This document shows positions 1-6,518 of a stretch of 64,000 nucleotides of DNA, piece by piece (the first letter of the stretch is position 1; each line of letters starts with the position of its first letter). A program made the position numbers and the translations under genes. This DNA comes from a virus. The notes under the pieces are model-generated. The model was not told the DNA's origin. It made no database searches and saw only the letters and a list, made by a program, of their open reading frames with translations. Location: positions 1 to 64,000 of the IMG/VR virus record IMGVR_UViG_3300028840_004242. One strand, given 5' to 3'.

Positions 1-122
1 CTGTTGCAACCCTTATACTTGGTAATTGCGTTCTGTACACAGGATGTCTTACCAACTTGGATGCCGCTGCTATTGCCGACATTAGCTCTGCTACTTTCGG
101 CCAATACACATACATCCGTTAA
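1..122 (+). CDS. C-terminal end of a probable head decoration protein (partial)
   Basis: An open frame runs in from the left edge and stops with TAA at 120-122, giving about 39 residues that end in QYTYIR. It sits 27 bases before the major capsid gene, where lambda-type phages keep the decoration (gpD-like) gene, and the pattern of a short beta segment, an Ala-rich helix and a final aromatic-Ile-Arg end fits C-termini of such proteins. The assignment rests mainly on position. The N-terminus is outside the window. Confidence 0.5.
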   Translation, partial: VATLILGNCVLYTGCLTNLDAAAIADISSATFGQYTYIR

Positions 123-149
123 TTCCACGATGGAAGGAGGTGAAACCAT

Positions 150-1478
150 ATGCCACGTGGTCAAAGTGATATACCGGAATTGAGACTGTCGGTTCTCCAG
201 AATTACATGGAGATATTTGTTACACCGCCAGAATTGATTCTAATGAACATTTTTGGATCCAGCCAGTCCCCATCAAGTAGCATCGAGTGGGAAAGCCACA
301 GAGGTGGAAGGGGTATGACCCCATTCGTTCCGCCTGGTGCTCCGGCGCCCCAGACCGCTCCTCACGGGATAAGCCAGCACAGAGCCGAGGCTGCATACTG
401 GAAAGAGAAAATGCCTTTTGATGAAGAGTTCCTAAATAATCTTCGTCAACCTGGCACCGAATCCCAACGTATGACAGCTCAGCAGAAACTGGCGAGGGAA
501 TTGGCTAACCTTAAAAACAGGAGCAATAGACGAAAGGAATGGATGTTTGCCCAGATGCTGTTCAATAATGGCTTCTCCTATGATGTACAGGGAGGCTATA
601 AGGTCAGCATTGATTATGGTATTCCTACTGCAAACCGGGTTGCACTTACCTCATCTTACTACTGGGGATCAGGTGCAAGTCGAAATGTGATAGGCGACAT
701 CCAGGACGGTAAGCAGCGAATTGCTGATGAGTGTGGCGGTAAAGTAGACATCGCTATTTTTAACTCCAGCACCTTGAAACTGCTTGCTAATGACACCAAC
801 ATCACTAACTTGTTGAAGCGAGACGCCTTCGGCACTGGCGAGCTTTATGGTAATATCGCCAGAAATGTGCATGAAATTGTGGGTGTCAACCCCCAGATCC
901 TGGGTTCCTTACTGGATATTCCTCGGTTTGTCGTTTACGATGAACAATATGAGATCAAAGCCTGGTTGACTGCTGCCGTAACAGGCGGAAGCACGACTTG
1001 GATATCAGTAGATGCCAATGAGGATTTTGTAGTTGGCGGAACGCTGAGAATTCATGATCGTAGTGCTGGCACTTGGGAGGAAAGGTACATCCTTTCAGTA
1101 GACGCCGAGGCTGGCACCGTTCAGATAGAATATCCATTTACCAATTCGTACAAAGCGATGGAAGACTATGTAACGATGGCACAGAAATTCGTACCGGACT
1201 ACAAGTTCGTTATGATGTCTACCAGAGTCGATGGTCAGAATATTGCTGAGTACAAAGAAGCACCTTTCGGAGTAGCTCGCCATTATGGTCAATACACGGA
1301 TACCAATACGGATTGGGATCCTGAAGTAACGTGGATTAGGGTGCAGGATAAAGGCTTGCCCGTTCTCTATCAGAGAGATGCGGTTTACGTTTTAACCGTT
1401 GCACAGGCAGCTGGCTTAGCAGCCACCTCAACCACCACGACTACATCATCCTCCACCACAACCACTACAACTGCTTAA
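150..1478 (+). CDS. Major capsid protein, lambda gpE-like, with C-terminal Thr tag
   Basis: A 442-residue protein that should form the icosahedral shell. The N-terminal extended arm, the RRKEWMFAQ helix, the DIQDGKQRI segment and the late ...MMSTRVDGQ and QRDAVYVL stretches are typical of the gpE capsid family (HK97 fold). An inserted beta-rich region at about residues 270-340 breaks the usual core and could be a surface domain. The last 18 residues are almost only Thr and Ser, ending TTTTTTA, followed by tandem stops TAA TAG. Start chosen at ATG 150 behind AAGGAGG at 134-140, an excellent RBS. The family call is from sequence pattern; the tag is directly visible and is not a usual part of the family. 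Confidence 0.88.
   Translation: MPRGQSDIPELRLSVLQNYMEIFVTPPELILMNIFGSSQSPSSSIEWESHRGGRGMTPFVPPGAPAPQTAPHGISQHRAEAAYWKEKMPFDEEFLNNLRQPGTESQRMTAQQKLARELANLKNRSNRRKEWMFAQMLFNNGFSYDVQGGYKVSIDYGIPTANRVALTSSYYWGSGASRNVIGDIQDGKQRIADECGGKVDIAIFNSSTLKLLANDTNITNLLKRDAFGTGELYGNIARNVHEIVGVNPQILGSLLDIPRFVVYDEQYEIKAWLTAAVTGGSTTWISVDANEDFVVGGTLRIHDRSAGTWEERYILSVDAEAGTVQIEYPFTNSYKAMEDYVTMAQKFVPDYKFVMMSTRVDGQNIAEYKEAPFGVARHYGQYTDTNTDWDPEVTWIRVQDKGLPVLYQRDAVYVLTVAQAAGLAATSTTTTTSSSTTTTTTA
1422..1475 (+). other. C-terminal Thr/Ser tag of the capsid protein
   Basis: Eighteen codons: A-T-S, five T, three S, six T, A. Closed by TAA TAG in frame. Related tags end the connector gene (2762-2812) and the tail tube gene (5705-5743). 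Suggested role: exposed acceptor for O-linked glycans. Confidence 0.8.
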
Positions 1479-1510
1479 TAGCAGTGGTTGAAATTAAGGA
1501 GGCAATCGAT

Positions 1511-1702
1511 ATGGATATCGAAAAAGTAATAATATTGAGTACTCTAAAGAGTGGTAAAAAGATATGGGAGGAGGGGACGGTTTTAGTGCCGCCCCTCCCT
1601 CCTGACATACAAGAAGAGGTAGACCTTGGTGTTAAAACTATAAAGGTTATTTATCATAGGAAGTCAAGAAGGCTTCCTTCTCAGGTGAAACAAGATGACT
1701 GA
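1511..1702 (+). CDS. Small hypothetical protein of the head region
   Basis: 63 residues, basic C-terminus (HRKSRR). I chose ATG 1511 rather than the in-frame GTG at 1484 because AAGGAGG at 1496-1502 lies eight bases before it. No family recognised. Gene overlaps the next one by eight bases, so it is probably translated with the head-tail connector genes. The segment VPPLPPDIQEEVDLGVKTIK suggests a compact beta protein; nothing more can be said. Confidence 0.65.
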   Translation: MDIEKVIILSTLKSGKKIWEEGTVLVPPLPPDIQEEVDLGVKTIKVIYHRKSRRLPSQVKQDD

Positions 1703-2150
1703 AGAAGAATTAATCGATCAGCTAACAGAGGAAGTTAAAAATCTAGATACTTATCTGGAGAGGGATGATTACGTAAATGGATTGGGAGATGCCCAGGCTG
1801 AAACTGGATGGACATTACCTTTAGATGACACCCTCAAGCTGTTATGGATTAAGAAAAGAGCCAAACGTCATATCTTCTTTTACCTTTACTCCGAATCTGC
1901 TCATAAATTCAAATATAAGCAAATAAACCTTCAGCAAAGGTGGGAACATTATAAAGAAATAATCAGTACGATGGATGAGGAATTCGTAGCGTTTCAAGAA
2001 GATAGACCTGATCTTTTTGGTGCTGTGGATCCATTTCATGCTTTTGGTACTAAGATCGATGCTGGATTTGCTTATGAAGGTCAGACAGGAGAGGACATAA
2101 CTTATAGTGATGTAGCTGAAGTTGATTTTACTCCTAAAGAGAATGACTAA
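1695..2150 (+). CDS. Probable head-tail connector (adaptor) protein
   Basis: 151 residues, rich in helix and acidic, with a central helical stretch around LKLLWIKKRAKRHIFFYLYS and another around QQRWEHYKEIISTMDEEF. Its place directly after the capsid gene and before a second connector-like gene matches the adaptor (HK97 gp6 or SPP1 gp15 class), proteins that dock on the portal. The assignment is by position and helical character, not by a clear motif. Its TAA shares a base with the next ATG (TAATG), so the two are likely coupled. Confidence 0.5.
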   Translation: MTEEELIDQLTEEVKNLDTYLERDDYVNGLGDAQAETGWTLPLDDTLKLLWIKKRAKRHIFFYLYSESAHKFKYKQINLQQRWEHYKEIISTMDEEFVAFQEDRPDLFGAVDPFHAFGTKIDAGFAYEGQTGEDITYSDVAEVDFTPKEND

Positions 2151-2815
2151 TGACCATTGGACCTGATATTAAAGAAGCTATTGTTGAGGTCGGAACTAAA
2201 TATAACATATTAAGGGACAGTGGGAATGTTCTTGGAGAATATCTTGACTACGAAACTAATGCTCAGGTCACAAAACCCTTCATTCGAGAGTTCTTTCTCG
2301 AAGCTACCCTAGTATATGATACTTCAGCGTTAGCTGGAGATGTCATTCAATTTACCACCACATCAGAGAAATACTTCATAATGAATTTAACGCCAGAGAT
2401 GTTTGAGAATACAGTTATCTCATATCAAGGCGTATTATATAAAACCAATGAAACCATGACGGTGTACAGACCAAGTGAGTCAAGGGACAGTCAAACCCTT
2501 TTGATGAAAACTACTTGGACACCCGTTGAAACCAACAAACCTATACTGATCACGGCTCCTTTATTTGGTATAGACTTAGATACAGACGAGCAACTTGGAT
2601 TGATTGGGTTACAGGTGCATGAGGCATTTGTTCCATCCAGTTATGATATCCAAGTTTTAGATCGCCTGCTGTTAAGCTCTGGAGAGTACTATAGGGTAGA
2701 GGCGATAAAAAAGAGAAGATTTGAAGGCATGGACGTATTGGAAGTGGGAACTGACACTAGACCTACTACCACTACCACCACAACTTACACCACTACTACT
2801 ACGACTACTGCCTAA
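2150..2815 (+). CDS. Probable head completion/connector protein with C-terminal Thr tag
   Basis: 221 residues, beta-rich. The segment DRLLLSSGEYYRVEAIKKRR near residues 165-185 looks like the beta-barrel end of head-closure (stopper) proteins, where a defined 'dose the hole recorded here' loop precedes a YxV strand. The C-terminus is seven Thr, Tyr, seven Thr, Ala, then tandem stops TAA TGA. A 20-base stretch (2777-2796) of this tag is identical to 5708-5727 in the tail tube gene, in the same codon phase. Start overlaps the previous stop. Function is from position; the tag is certain. Confidence 0.55.
   Translation: MTIGPDIKEAIVEVGTKYNILRDSGNVLGEYLDYETNAQVTKPFIREFFLEATLVYDTSALAGDVIQFTTTSEKYFIMNLTPEMFENTVISYQGVLYKTNETMTVYRPSESRDSQTLLMKTTWTPVETNKPILITAPLFGIDLDTDEQLGLIGLQVHEAFVPSSYDIQVLDRLLLSSGEYYRVEAIKKRRFEGMDVLEVGTDTRPTTTTTTTYTTTTTTTA
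2762..2812 (+). other. C-terminal Thr tag of the connector protein
   Basis: Codons for P, seven T, Y, seven T, A, followed by in-frame TAA TGA. Shares a 20-nt identical in-phase block with the tail tube tag. Confidence 0.8.
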
Positions 2816-2864
2816 TGAGTTCAATGCTTGAGTTCTTTTATCTTTAGCATAGGAGATTATGCTA

Positions 2865-3047
2865 ATGTCCAAGCCAGGTTGTTTATGTCCTTATTGCGGA
2901 ACAGAAGTTATTATAATCAGCAGTAAAGAGGACGACCGTTTCAAGGTAGTTTGTCCTAAGTGTTTTAAGCCTTTTTATGTAGTGAATAGTAAGACCGGAT
3001 TACCAGAAGGAGATCAGTATGAGGTGGATCCGAGGCATATACTATGA
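2865..3047 (+). CDS. Small zinc-ribbon protein
   Basis: About 60 residues with two CxxC knuckles (CPYCG and CPKCF) some 22 residues apart, a classic four-cysteine zinc ribbon. ATG 2865 is preferred over ATG 2859 because AGGAG at 2851-2855 then has a nine-base spacer. Overlaps the next gene by four bases. Small zinc ribbons in phage late operons include Com-type RNA-binding regulators, but no specific function can be assigned. Confidence 0.65.
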   Translation: MSKPGCLCPYCGTEVIIISSKEDDRFKVVCPKCFKPFYVVNSKTGLPEGDQYEVDPRHIL

Positions 3048-3307
3048 ATTTGTTTATCAGCGATGAGGATTTAATCAGAGTAGATATTTTTGTTAAGCGA
3101 TGTGGCGGAAATTGTGAACCTGGAAGATTACTGCATAGACTTTACTCGGCTTATTTAATGATGAGGGAAGCCCTAAAAAAAGCCGATTATGAAGCGTATC
3201 AAAGGATAATTGAAAATGGTGAGAATGTCGTGGGATTTGAACAGCTACCGTCGGTATCTGGGTGCCTTGATAAAGATAAGAAGGAAGGCACAGATAGAGC
3301 AGAATGA
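3044..3307 (+). CDS. Small hypothetical protein
   Basis: 87 residues; helical N-terminal two thirds. The last third (about 90 bases) overlaps the following gene in another frame, and its charged tail (KDKKEGTDRAE) looks like sequence constrained by the other reading frame. ATG overlaps the previous stop. No family recognised; the N-terminal part is probably real. Confidence 0.5.
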   Translation: MNLFISDEDLIRVDIFVKRCGGNCEPGRLLHRLYSAYLMMREALKKADYEAYQRIIENGENVVGFEQLPSVSGCLDKDKKEGTDRAE

Positions 3308-3731
3308 CCTTCCCATGCGTTCGGCACTGGACTATGTTTATCGTGTAAGTAGTAATATCAGTATTCAAAAGTTTGCAGGACAGTGGTCACCTCTTAACCA
3401 GCGTTATAGGGAATGGAAGTTGTTTGCTTTTGGTGAAAGTAGATGGTGGATAATGAGCGGAGCCTTACAAAGGTCTCTTACAATTTTTAAACTAAGTGGA
3501 GGATGGTTTGGAGGAGTTCCTGCACATGCTATGGCACCTGGTACTTCTTGGTTTGGAACGGATCCTGGTCCACCTGTTAGCATAGCTGAGTATGGGTATT
3601 GGGCTGAATATGGTAGAAGGGGGCAGGCTGCTAGGCCTCTTTTTAATCCTACCCTTGAAGAGTTTATAGAAGAAGGATGGCCTAAGCAAGCTACTCAATC
3701 AATGTCTAAATTAATGGGAGCATGGCGATGA
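3216..3731 (+). CDS. Probable HK97 gp10-like tail completion/neck protein
   Basis: About 171 residues. An N-terminal helix (SYRRYLGALIKIRRKAQIEQ) is followed by a Trp/Tyr/Gly-rich core and by GRRGQAARPLFNPTLEEFIEEGW. The 'RP-F-P-L' turn followed by a terminal helix is seen in the HK97 gp10 family of neck or tail-completion proteins, and the gene lies in the usual place before the tail terminator. Start at ATG 3216 is supported by AAAGGA at 3201-3206; ATG 3225 is an alternative. Function moderately supported. Confidence 0.5.
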   Translation: MVRMSWDLNSYRRYLGALIKIRRKAQIEQNDLPMRSALDYVYRVSSNISIQKFAGQWSPLNQRYREWKLFAFGESRWWIMSGALQRSLTIFKLSGGWFGGVPAHAMAPGTSWFGTDPGPPVSIAEYGYWAEYGRRGQAARPLFNPTLEEFIEEGWPKQATQSMSKLMGAWR

Positions 3732-4048
3732 AATGGTTAAAAGGTAATGTCGAATCAATTTTAACCGTTCTGGCAATAATTGGAATGGTAGTAGGAGGAC
3801 TGTCCTACTTTGCTAAGAGTGAAGATCTTAATCTTGTTGACCTTAGGCTAGAACAGAAGATAGTAGGAGATGCAATATATCAAATATCTATGCAGATGGG
3901 TCAATTGGAAGATAAACATGGAAATGATAATTGTTCTAGATGGAATGATGCCAGAGATCGTGAACGTTATCGTAAATTAAGATTACAATTGGAATCCCTT
4001 AAGAAAAAGCAAGATGCAATCATCAATGAACAAACAAGGAGTAGATGA
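3728..4048 (+). CDS. Small membrane protein with coiled coil
   Basis: About 106 residues: one transmembrane segment near the N-terminus (ILTVLAIIGMVVGGLSYF) then a charged helical, probably coiled-coil, region with two long Lys/Glu helices. GGGAG at 3716-3720 supports ATG 3728, which overlaps the previous TGA. The topology resembles an inner-membrane spanin, or a holin accessory, which would be unusual among head-tail joining genes. No family recognised. Confidence 0.55.
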   Translation: MKWLKGNVESILTVLAIIGMVVGGLSYFAKSEDLNLVDLRLEQKIVGDAIYQISMQMGQLEDKHGNDNCSRWNDARDRERYRKLRLQLESLKKKQDAIINEQTRSR

Positions 4049-4257
4049 TGAAGATAGTGGATGCTTATCCAAAGGATGTTCATGTTCAAATTGAAATGCC
4101 ATTAAAAGAACTTAAAATGCTCAAAACGTATATTGAGAACAGTCTTCCTGTTTATGCTCGTGTACATGAAGAGTTTGAGGAAGAGCAGTTCTTGGAGCAC
4201 AACTTCATTCCAGAAGCTAAAAGCGTAATAGAGTACGCGGAAAAGTTTAGCAAATAG
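4048..4257 (+). CDS. Small hypothetical protein
   Basis: 69 residues, acidic, helical (KELKMLKTYIENSL, EEFEEEQFLEHNF). ATG 4048 follows AAGGA at 4036-4040 by seven bases; ATG 4045 is a possible alternative. It closes the first tight gene cluster: a 68-base intergenic region with a conserved element follows. No function suggested. Confidence 0.55.
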   Translation: MKIVDAYPKDVHVQIEMPLKELKMLKTYIENSLPVYARVHEEFEEEQFLEHNFIPEAKSVIEYAEKFSK

Positions 4258-4276
4258 CACAGCAAGCAATTTAAGA

Positions 4277-4300
4277 AGTTCGTGCAGAATTCGTTAAATA
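4277..4300 (+). promoter_or_regulatory. Conserved intergenic element, copy A
   Basis: A 24-base core starting AGTTCGTGCAGAATTCG and ending AAATA lies in the gap before the tail terminator gene. Copies occur at 27476-27499 (same strand, one mismatch) and 48474-48497 (other strand, a few mismatches). All three lie in operon-leading gaps and are oriented with transcription. Promoter, activator site or 5'-leader element are all possible. Confidence 0.6.
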
Positions 4301-4337
4301 AACTGCACTAAATTTAAGAACAGAGGTGTATAACAGT

Positions 4338-4802
4338 ATGACTTTAGACGCTACAGCAAGAGAAGCAAATATCAGAGATAGTGTTAAAAAGTTCTTTATA
4401 GACACCTACTCCGTCCCTATGTCTTTTGATAAAGCTCTATCTCAGCCTGACTTGCAAGGGCGTACCGTTCATAAATGGATAAATGTAATTATTCACCTTT
4501 CAGAAGTAGCTCTTTTATCTGACACCTTGGTACATGTGTACTGCTGTACGAGACAGGATAATGAATATTTTAAATTATCCCAGTTAAGGGACACTATTGT
4601 GGAAGGACTTTCGATTGACTCTAGTACCAGTCAATCTGATGCCTTTAAACGAATCACTTTCTATCAGAGTCATCCTACTAATCCATGGACAGAAATAGGG
4701 AAACTGCTAGTTACCGAAGTGTATGAGTCAATACCTATGGAAGGTCCTGATGAAACCAAATATAAAATAATAACAGTACGATTAAGGGCACCGGCAAAGT
4801 GA
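4338..4802 (+). CDS. Probable tail terminator/tail completion protein
   Basis: 154 residues from ATG 4338 (AGAGGTG at 4322-4328 with a nine-base spacer; the GTG at 4326 is less likely). An alpha/beta protein: early helix RDSVKKFFIDTYS, then strand VHKWINVIIHL, a central YCCTRQDNE, and a final strand-rich part. Size, fold pattern and position immediately before the tail tube gene fit the tail terminator class (lambda gpU type), a hexameric cap on the finished tail. No decisive motif. Confidence 0.5.
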   Translation: MTLDATAREANIRDSVKKFFIDTYSVPMSFDKALSQPDLQGRTVHKWINVIIHLSEVALLSDTLVHVYCCTRQDNEYFKLSQLRDTIVEGLSIDSSTSQSDAFKRITFYQSHPTNPWTEIGKLLVTEVYESIPMEGPDETKYKIITVRLRAPAK

Positions 4803-4812
4803 GAACTCTATT

Positions 4813-5103
4813 ATGGCAAAACGATTCTACCACTGCAAGTACTGTGGAAAGCGAATGATAGAAAGACTACCGAATGGATGTTGGAAGTTTGTATTTGGTA
4901 GTGATAAGGAAAATCCAGGAGATCCTCCTGTTGAAATGATAATATTTGGATCGCTTAAGATGAAATGTCTTAGGAGATCTTGCGGTAAGTTTAATACTTT
5001 TTATTTTTGGCCTAAGGTGAGGTTTGCAAGTCAATCAGACGACATTGAGGTTAATCCTATAAATGAGCAGTCTGAAGTTCTGGCAGAAACTCGTAATCAT
5101 TAA
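4813..5103 (+). CDS. Zinc-ribbon protein, Com-like architecture
   Basis: 96 residues with CKYCG near the N-terminus and CLRRSCG about 40 residues later. The arrangement of a first CxxC, a beta strand, 'MKC...CGKFN' and an aromatic strand resembles Com of phage Mu, a small zinc protein that binds mRNA, but the spacing differs and the resemblance is weak. It lies alone between the tail terminator and tail tube genes. The tail after residue 75 is polar and probably disordered. Confidence 0.5.
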   Translation: MAKRFYHCKYCGKRMIERLPNGCWKFVFGSDKENPGDPPVEMIIFGSLKMKCLRRSCGKFNTFYFWPKVRFASQSDDIEVNPINEQSEVLAETRNH

Positions 5104-5125
5104 CTTTAACAAGGAGGTATAGACT

Positions 5126-5746
5126 ATGGTTGATCGTTATGGTCCATTGACCAAAGACAGTACCACCATTGCGTTAGGTCTGGCGCAGATCAGGGTAGGC
5201 CCTTCAGCGGCTAATATTCATAATTATAATCCCTGTCTCGGTTCTGCACACAGCCTAGGCGCTATGGCAAACACCTCTTACACAGGTAATCTGGAATTCT
5301 ATAAGCTAGAGTCTGGATATCCTCTGTTAGAGGACGCTACATTCCCGCTGCGGGAATCAGCTATGCTGTCATGTGGTTTTAGGGAAATCACTCCCAAAAA
5401 CATGGCTCTAGCTTATGGCTTGGATCCTGCAGATTATACCAATGCACATAGTGGAGATGTGCCGTTGGGTAACATTTCAACCCCGGTGTTCATTAGAGTG
5501 GAGGCTTTGTATACCTTCCCTGATGGCTCCAACACCATGACCATTGTTTTCCCAAGAGCTCAGGCTATTGCTTCTATTGAGATGGAGTTTGCACCTGAGG
5601 AACCTGCTGCTGTTGCCCTTCAACTCGAGGCTAAGAGAGCAGACAGCGGGATTAGTGGTGGAAATGCGGTATGGGATAGTGCCCCTCTGGGTCACATTAT
5701 CTGGAATACCACAACTTACACCACTACCACTACTACTACAGCTTAA
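5126..5746 (+). CDS. Major tail (tube) protein with C-terminal Thr tag
   Basis: 206 residues, beta-rich, no signal peptide; strong RBS AAGGAGG before ATG 5126. Its place just before the G/GT chaperone pair and the tape measure identifies it as the tube protein, which stacks in hexameric rings around the tape measure. The body ends near residue 193; then comes N-TTT-Y, seven T, A and tandem stops TAA TAG. The first half contains a Gly/Ser-rich loop region. Function from synteny; the tag is seen directly. Confidence 0.78.
   Translation: MVDRYGPLTKDSTTIALGLAQIRVGPSAANIHNYNPCLGSAHSLGAMANTSYTGNLEFYKLESGYPLLEDATFPLRESAMLSCGFREITPKNMALAYGLDPADYTNAHSGDVPLGNISTPVFIRVEALYTFPDGSNTMTIVFPRAQAIASIEMEFAPEEPAAVALQLEAKRADSGISGGNAVWDSAPLGHIIWNTTTYTTTTTTTA
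5705..5743 (+). other. C-terminal Thr tag of the tail tube protein
   Basis: Thirteen codons N-TTT-Y-TTTTTTT-A followed by TAA TAG. Bases 5708-5727 are identical to 2777-2796 in the connector tag. Confidence 0.8.
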
Positions 5747-5778
5747 TAGCTGAAACAACCTTTTAGGAGGGAAATAAA

Positions 5779-6231
5779 ATGCCAGACTCTTCTGATGATA
5801 GAAAACTCAATCCGCAGGTTCGCTCTGTCGAAATAGGCAAGCGAACCCTGCGGAACCTTTCCATCTATCCTCTTTCATTATCTGATCAGCTTAATCTCAC
5901 AGACCTTGTAAATAAAGGATTGAATGCTTTCCTTCAAATGGCACCTGATGAAAATGAAGAAGGAATGATGCAGTTTATAGCCTTTGTGTTAAGTTTAATC
6001 AAAGAAAATATCGAGCGTATTGTTGAGATGATTACTGATGAAGATAAAAGTATATTGGAAGAGATAACGAATGTTCAATTAATGGAAATTGTGGAGATCG
6101 TTTATAAGGAGAACTTTGAAGGCCCTTTGGGAAAGTTGACAAGCCTCTTCCCGGAGGTGAAGAGGCAGGAGCAACTGTCACCCTCGCCGAAACGGTCACC
6201 ACGTGTTGTGAGATCTACGGCTACACCTTAG
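5779..6231 (+). CDS. Tail assembly chaperone, zero-frame product (G)
   Basis: 150 residues. The N-terminal 120 residues are a helical, acidic chaperone-like domain (QLNLTDLVNKGLNAFLQMA, then IKENIERIVEMITDEDK). After residue 119 the zero frame continues only as a basic, low-quality tail (SPSPKRSPRVVRSTATP). RBS AGGAGGG precedes ATG 5779. By analogy with lambda gpG it should coat the tape measure during assembly and leave the tail afterward. A minus-one frameshift product is described separately. Confidence 0.8.
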   Translation: MPDSSDDRKLNPQVRSVEIGKRTLRNLSIYPLSLSDQLNLTDLVNKGLNAFLQMAPDENEEGMMQFIAFVLSLIKENIERIVEMITDEDKSILEEITNVQLMEIVEIVYKENFEGPLGKLTSLFPEVKRQEQLSPSPKRSPRVVRSTATP

Positions 6232-6518
6232 ACCACTTCTATAAGTTAAGTTATAGGAATGGAGGCCTTACTTTTGGACAGGTTGAGGTTTTATTTGATC
6301 ATTACCAAGACCGTATTTATAAGGAGATGCGCTTTAGGGCTTCTATGGCTGGTGTCAATCTTGACAAAGAGGTGGAGAAGAAAAAGGAAACGGATCTTAC
6401 GACCTTCAAGGATCCTGAATCCTATGAACACATGTCAATAAAGGACAGAAGAAAACTTACAATGGAGATGTTAAAGAGGATTAAACCAAAATTATCAGGT
6501 AGTTTTAAAAATGGCTGA
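5779..6518 (+). CDS. Tail assembly chaperone frameshift fusion (GT)
   Basis: Residues 1-119 come from the G frame, then a minus-one shift at GGGAAAG gives 127 further residues from 6135 to the TGA at 6516-6518, a fusion of about 246 residues. The T part is a well-formed sequence: TLAETVTTCCEIYG, YGYTLDHFYKL, GQVEVLFDHYQDR and IYKEMRFRASMAGVNL, the sort of cysteine and aromatic-rich domain seen in gpT-like extensions. There is no good independent start for this frame before 6327, which argues for frameshifting. It ends eight bases inside the tape measure gene. Confidence 0.85.
6129..6135 (+). promoter_or_regulatory. Minus-one ribosomal slippery heptamer G GGA AAG
   Basis: GGGAAAG in the phase G|GGA|AAG of the G frame, the same heptamer used in lambda G/T. 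Slipping back one base places the ribosome in a frame that is open from here to 6518. Confidence 0.9.

Noticed and set aside
6259-6441. Short rightward frame after the G gene
   Set aside because: It is a third frame that overlaps the well-formed minus-one frame; composition is Arg/Leu-rich and no RBS.
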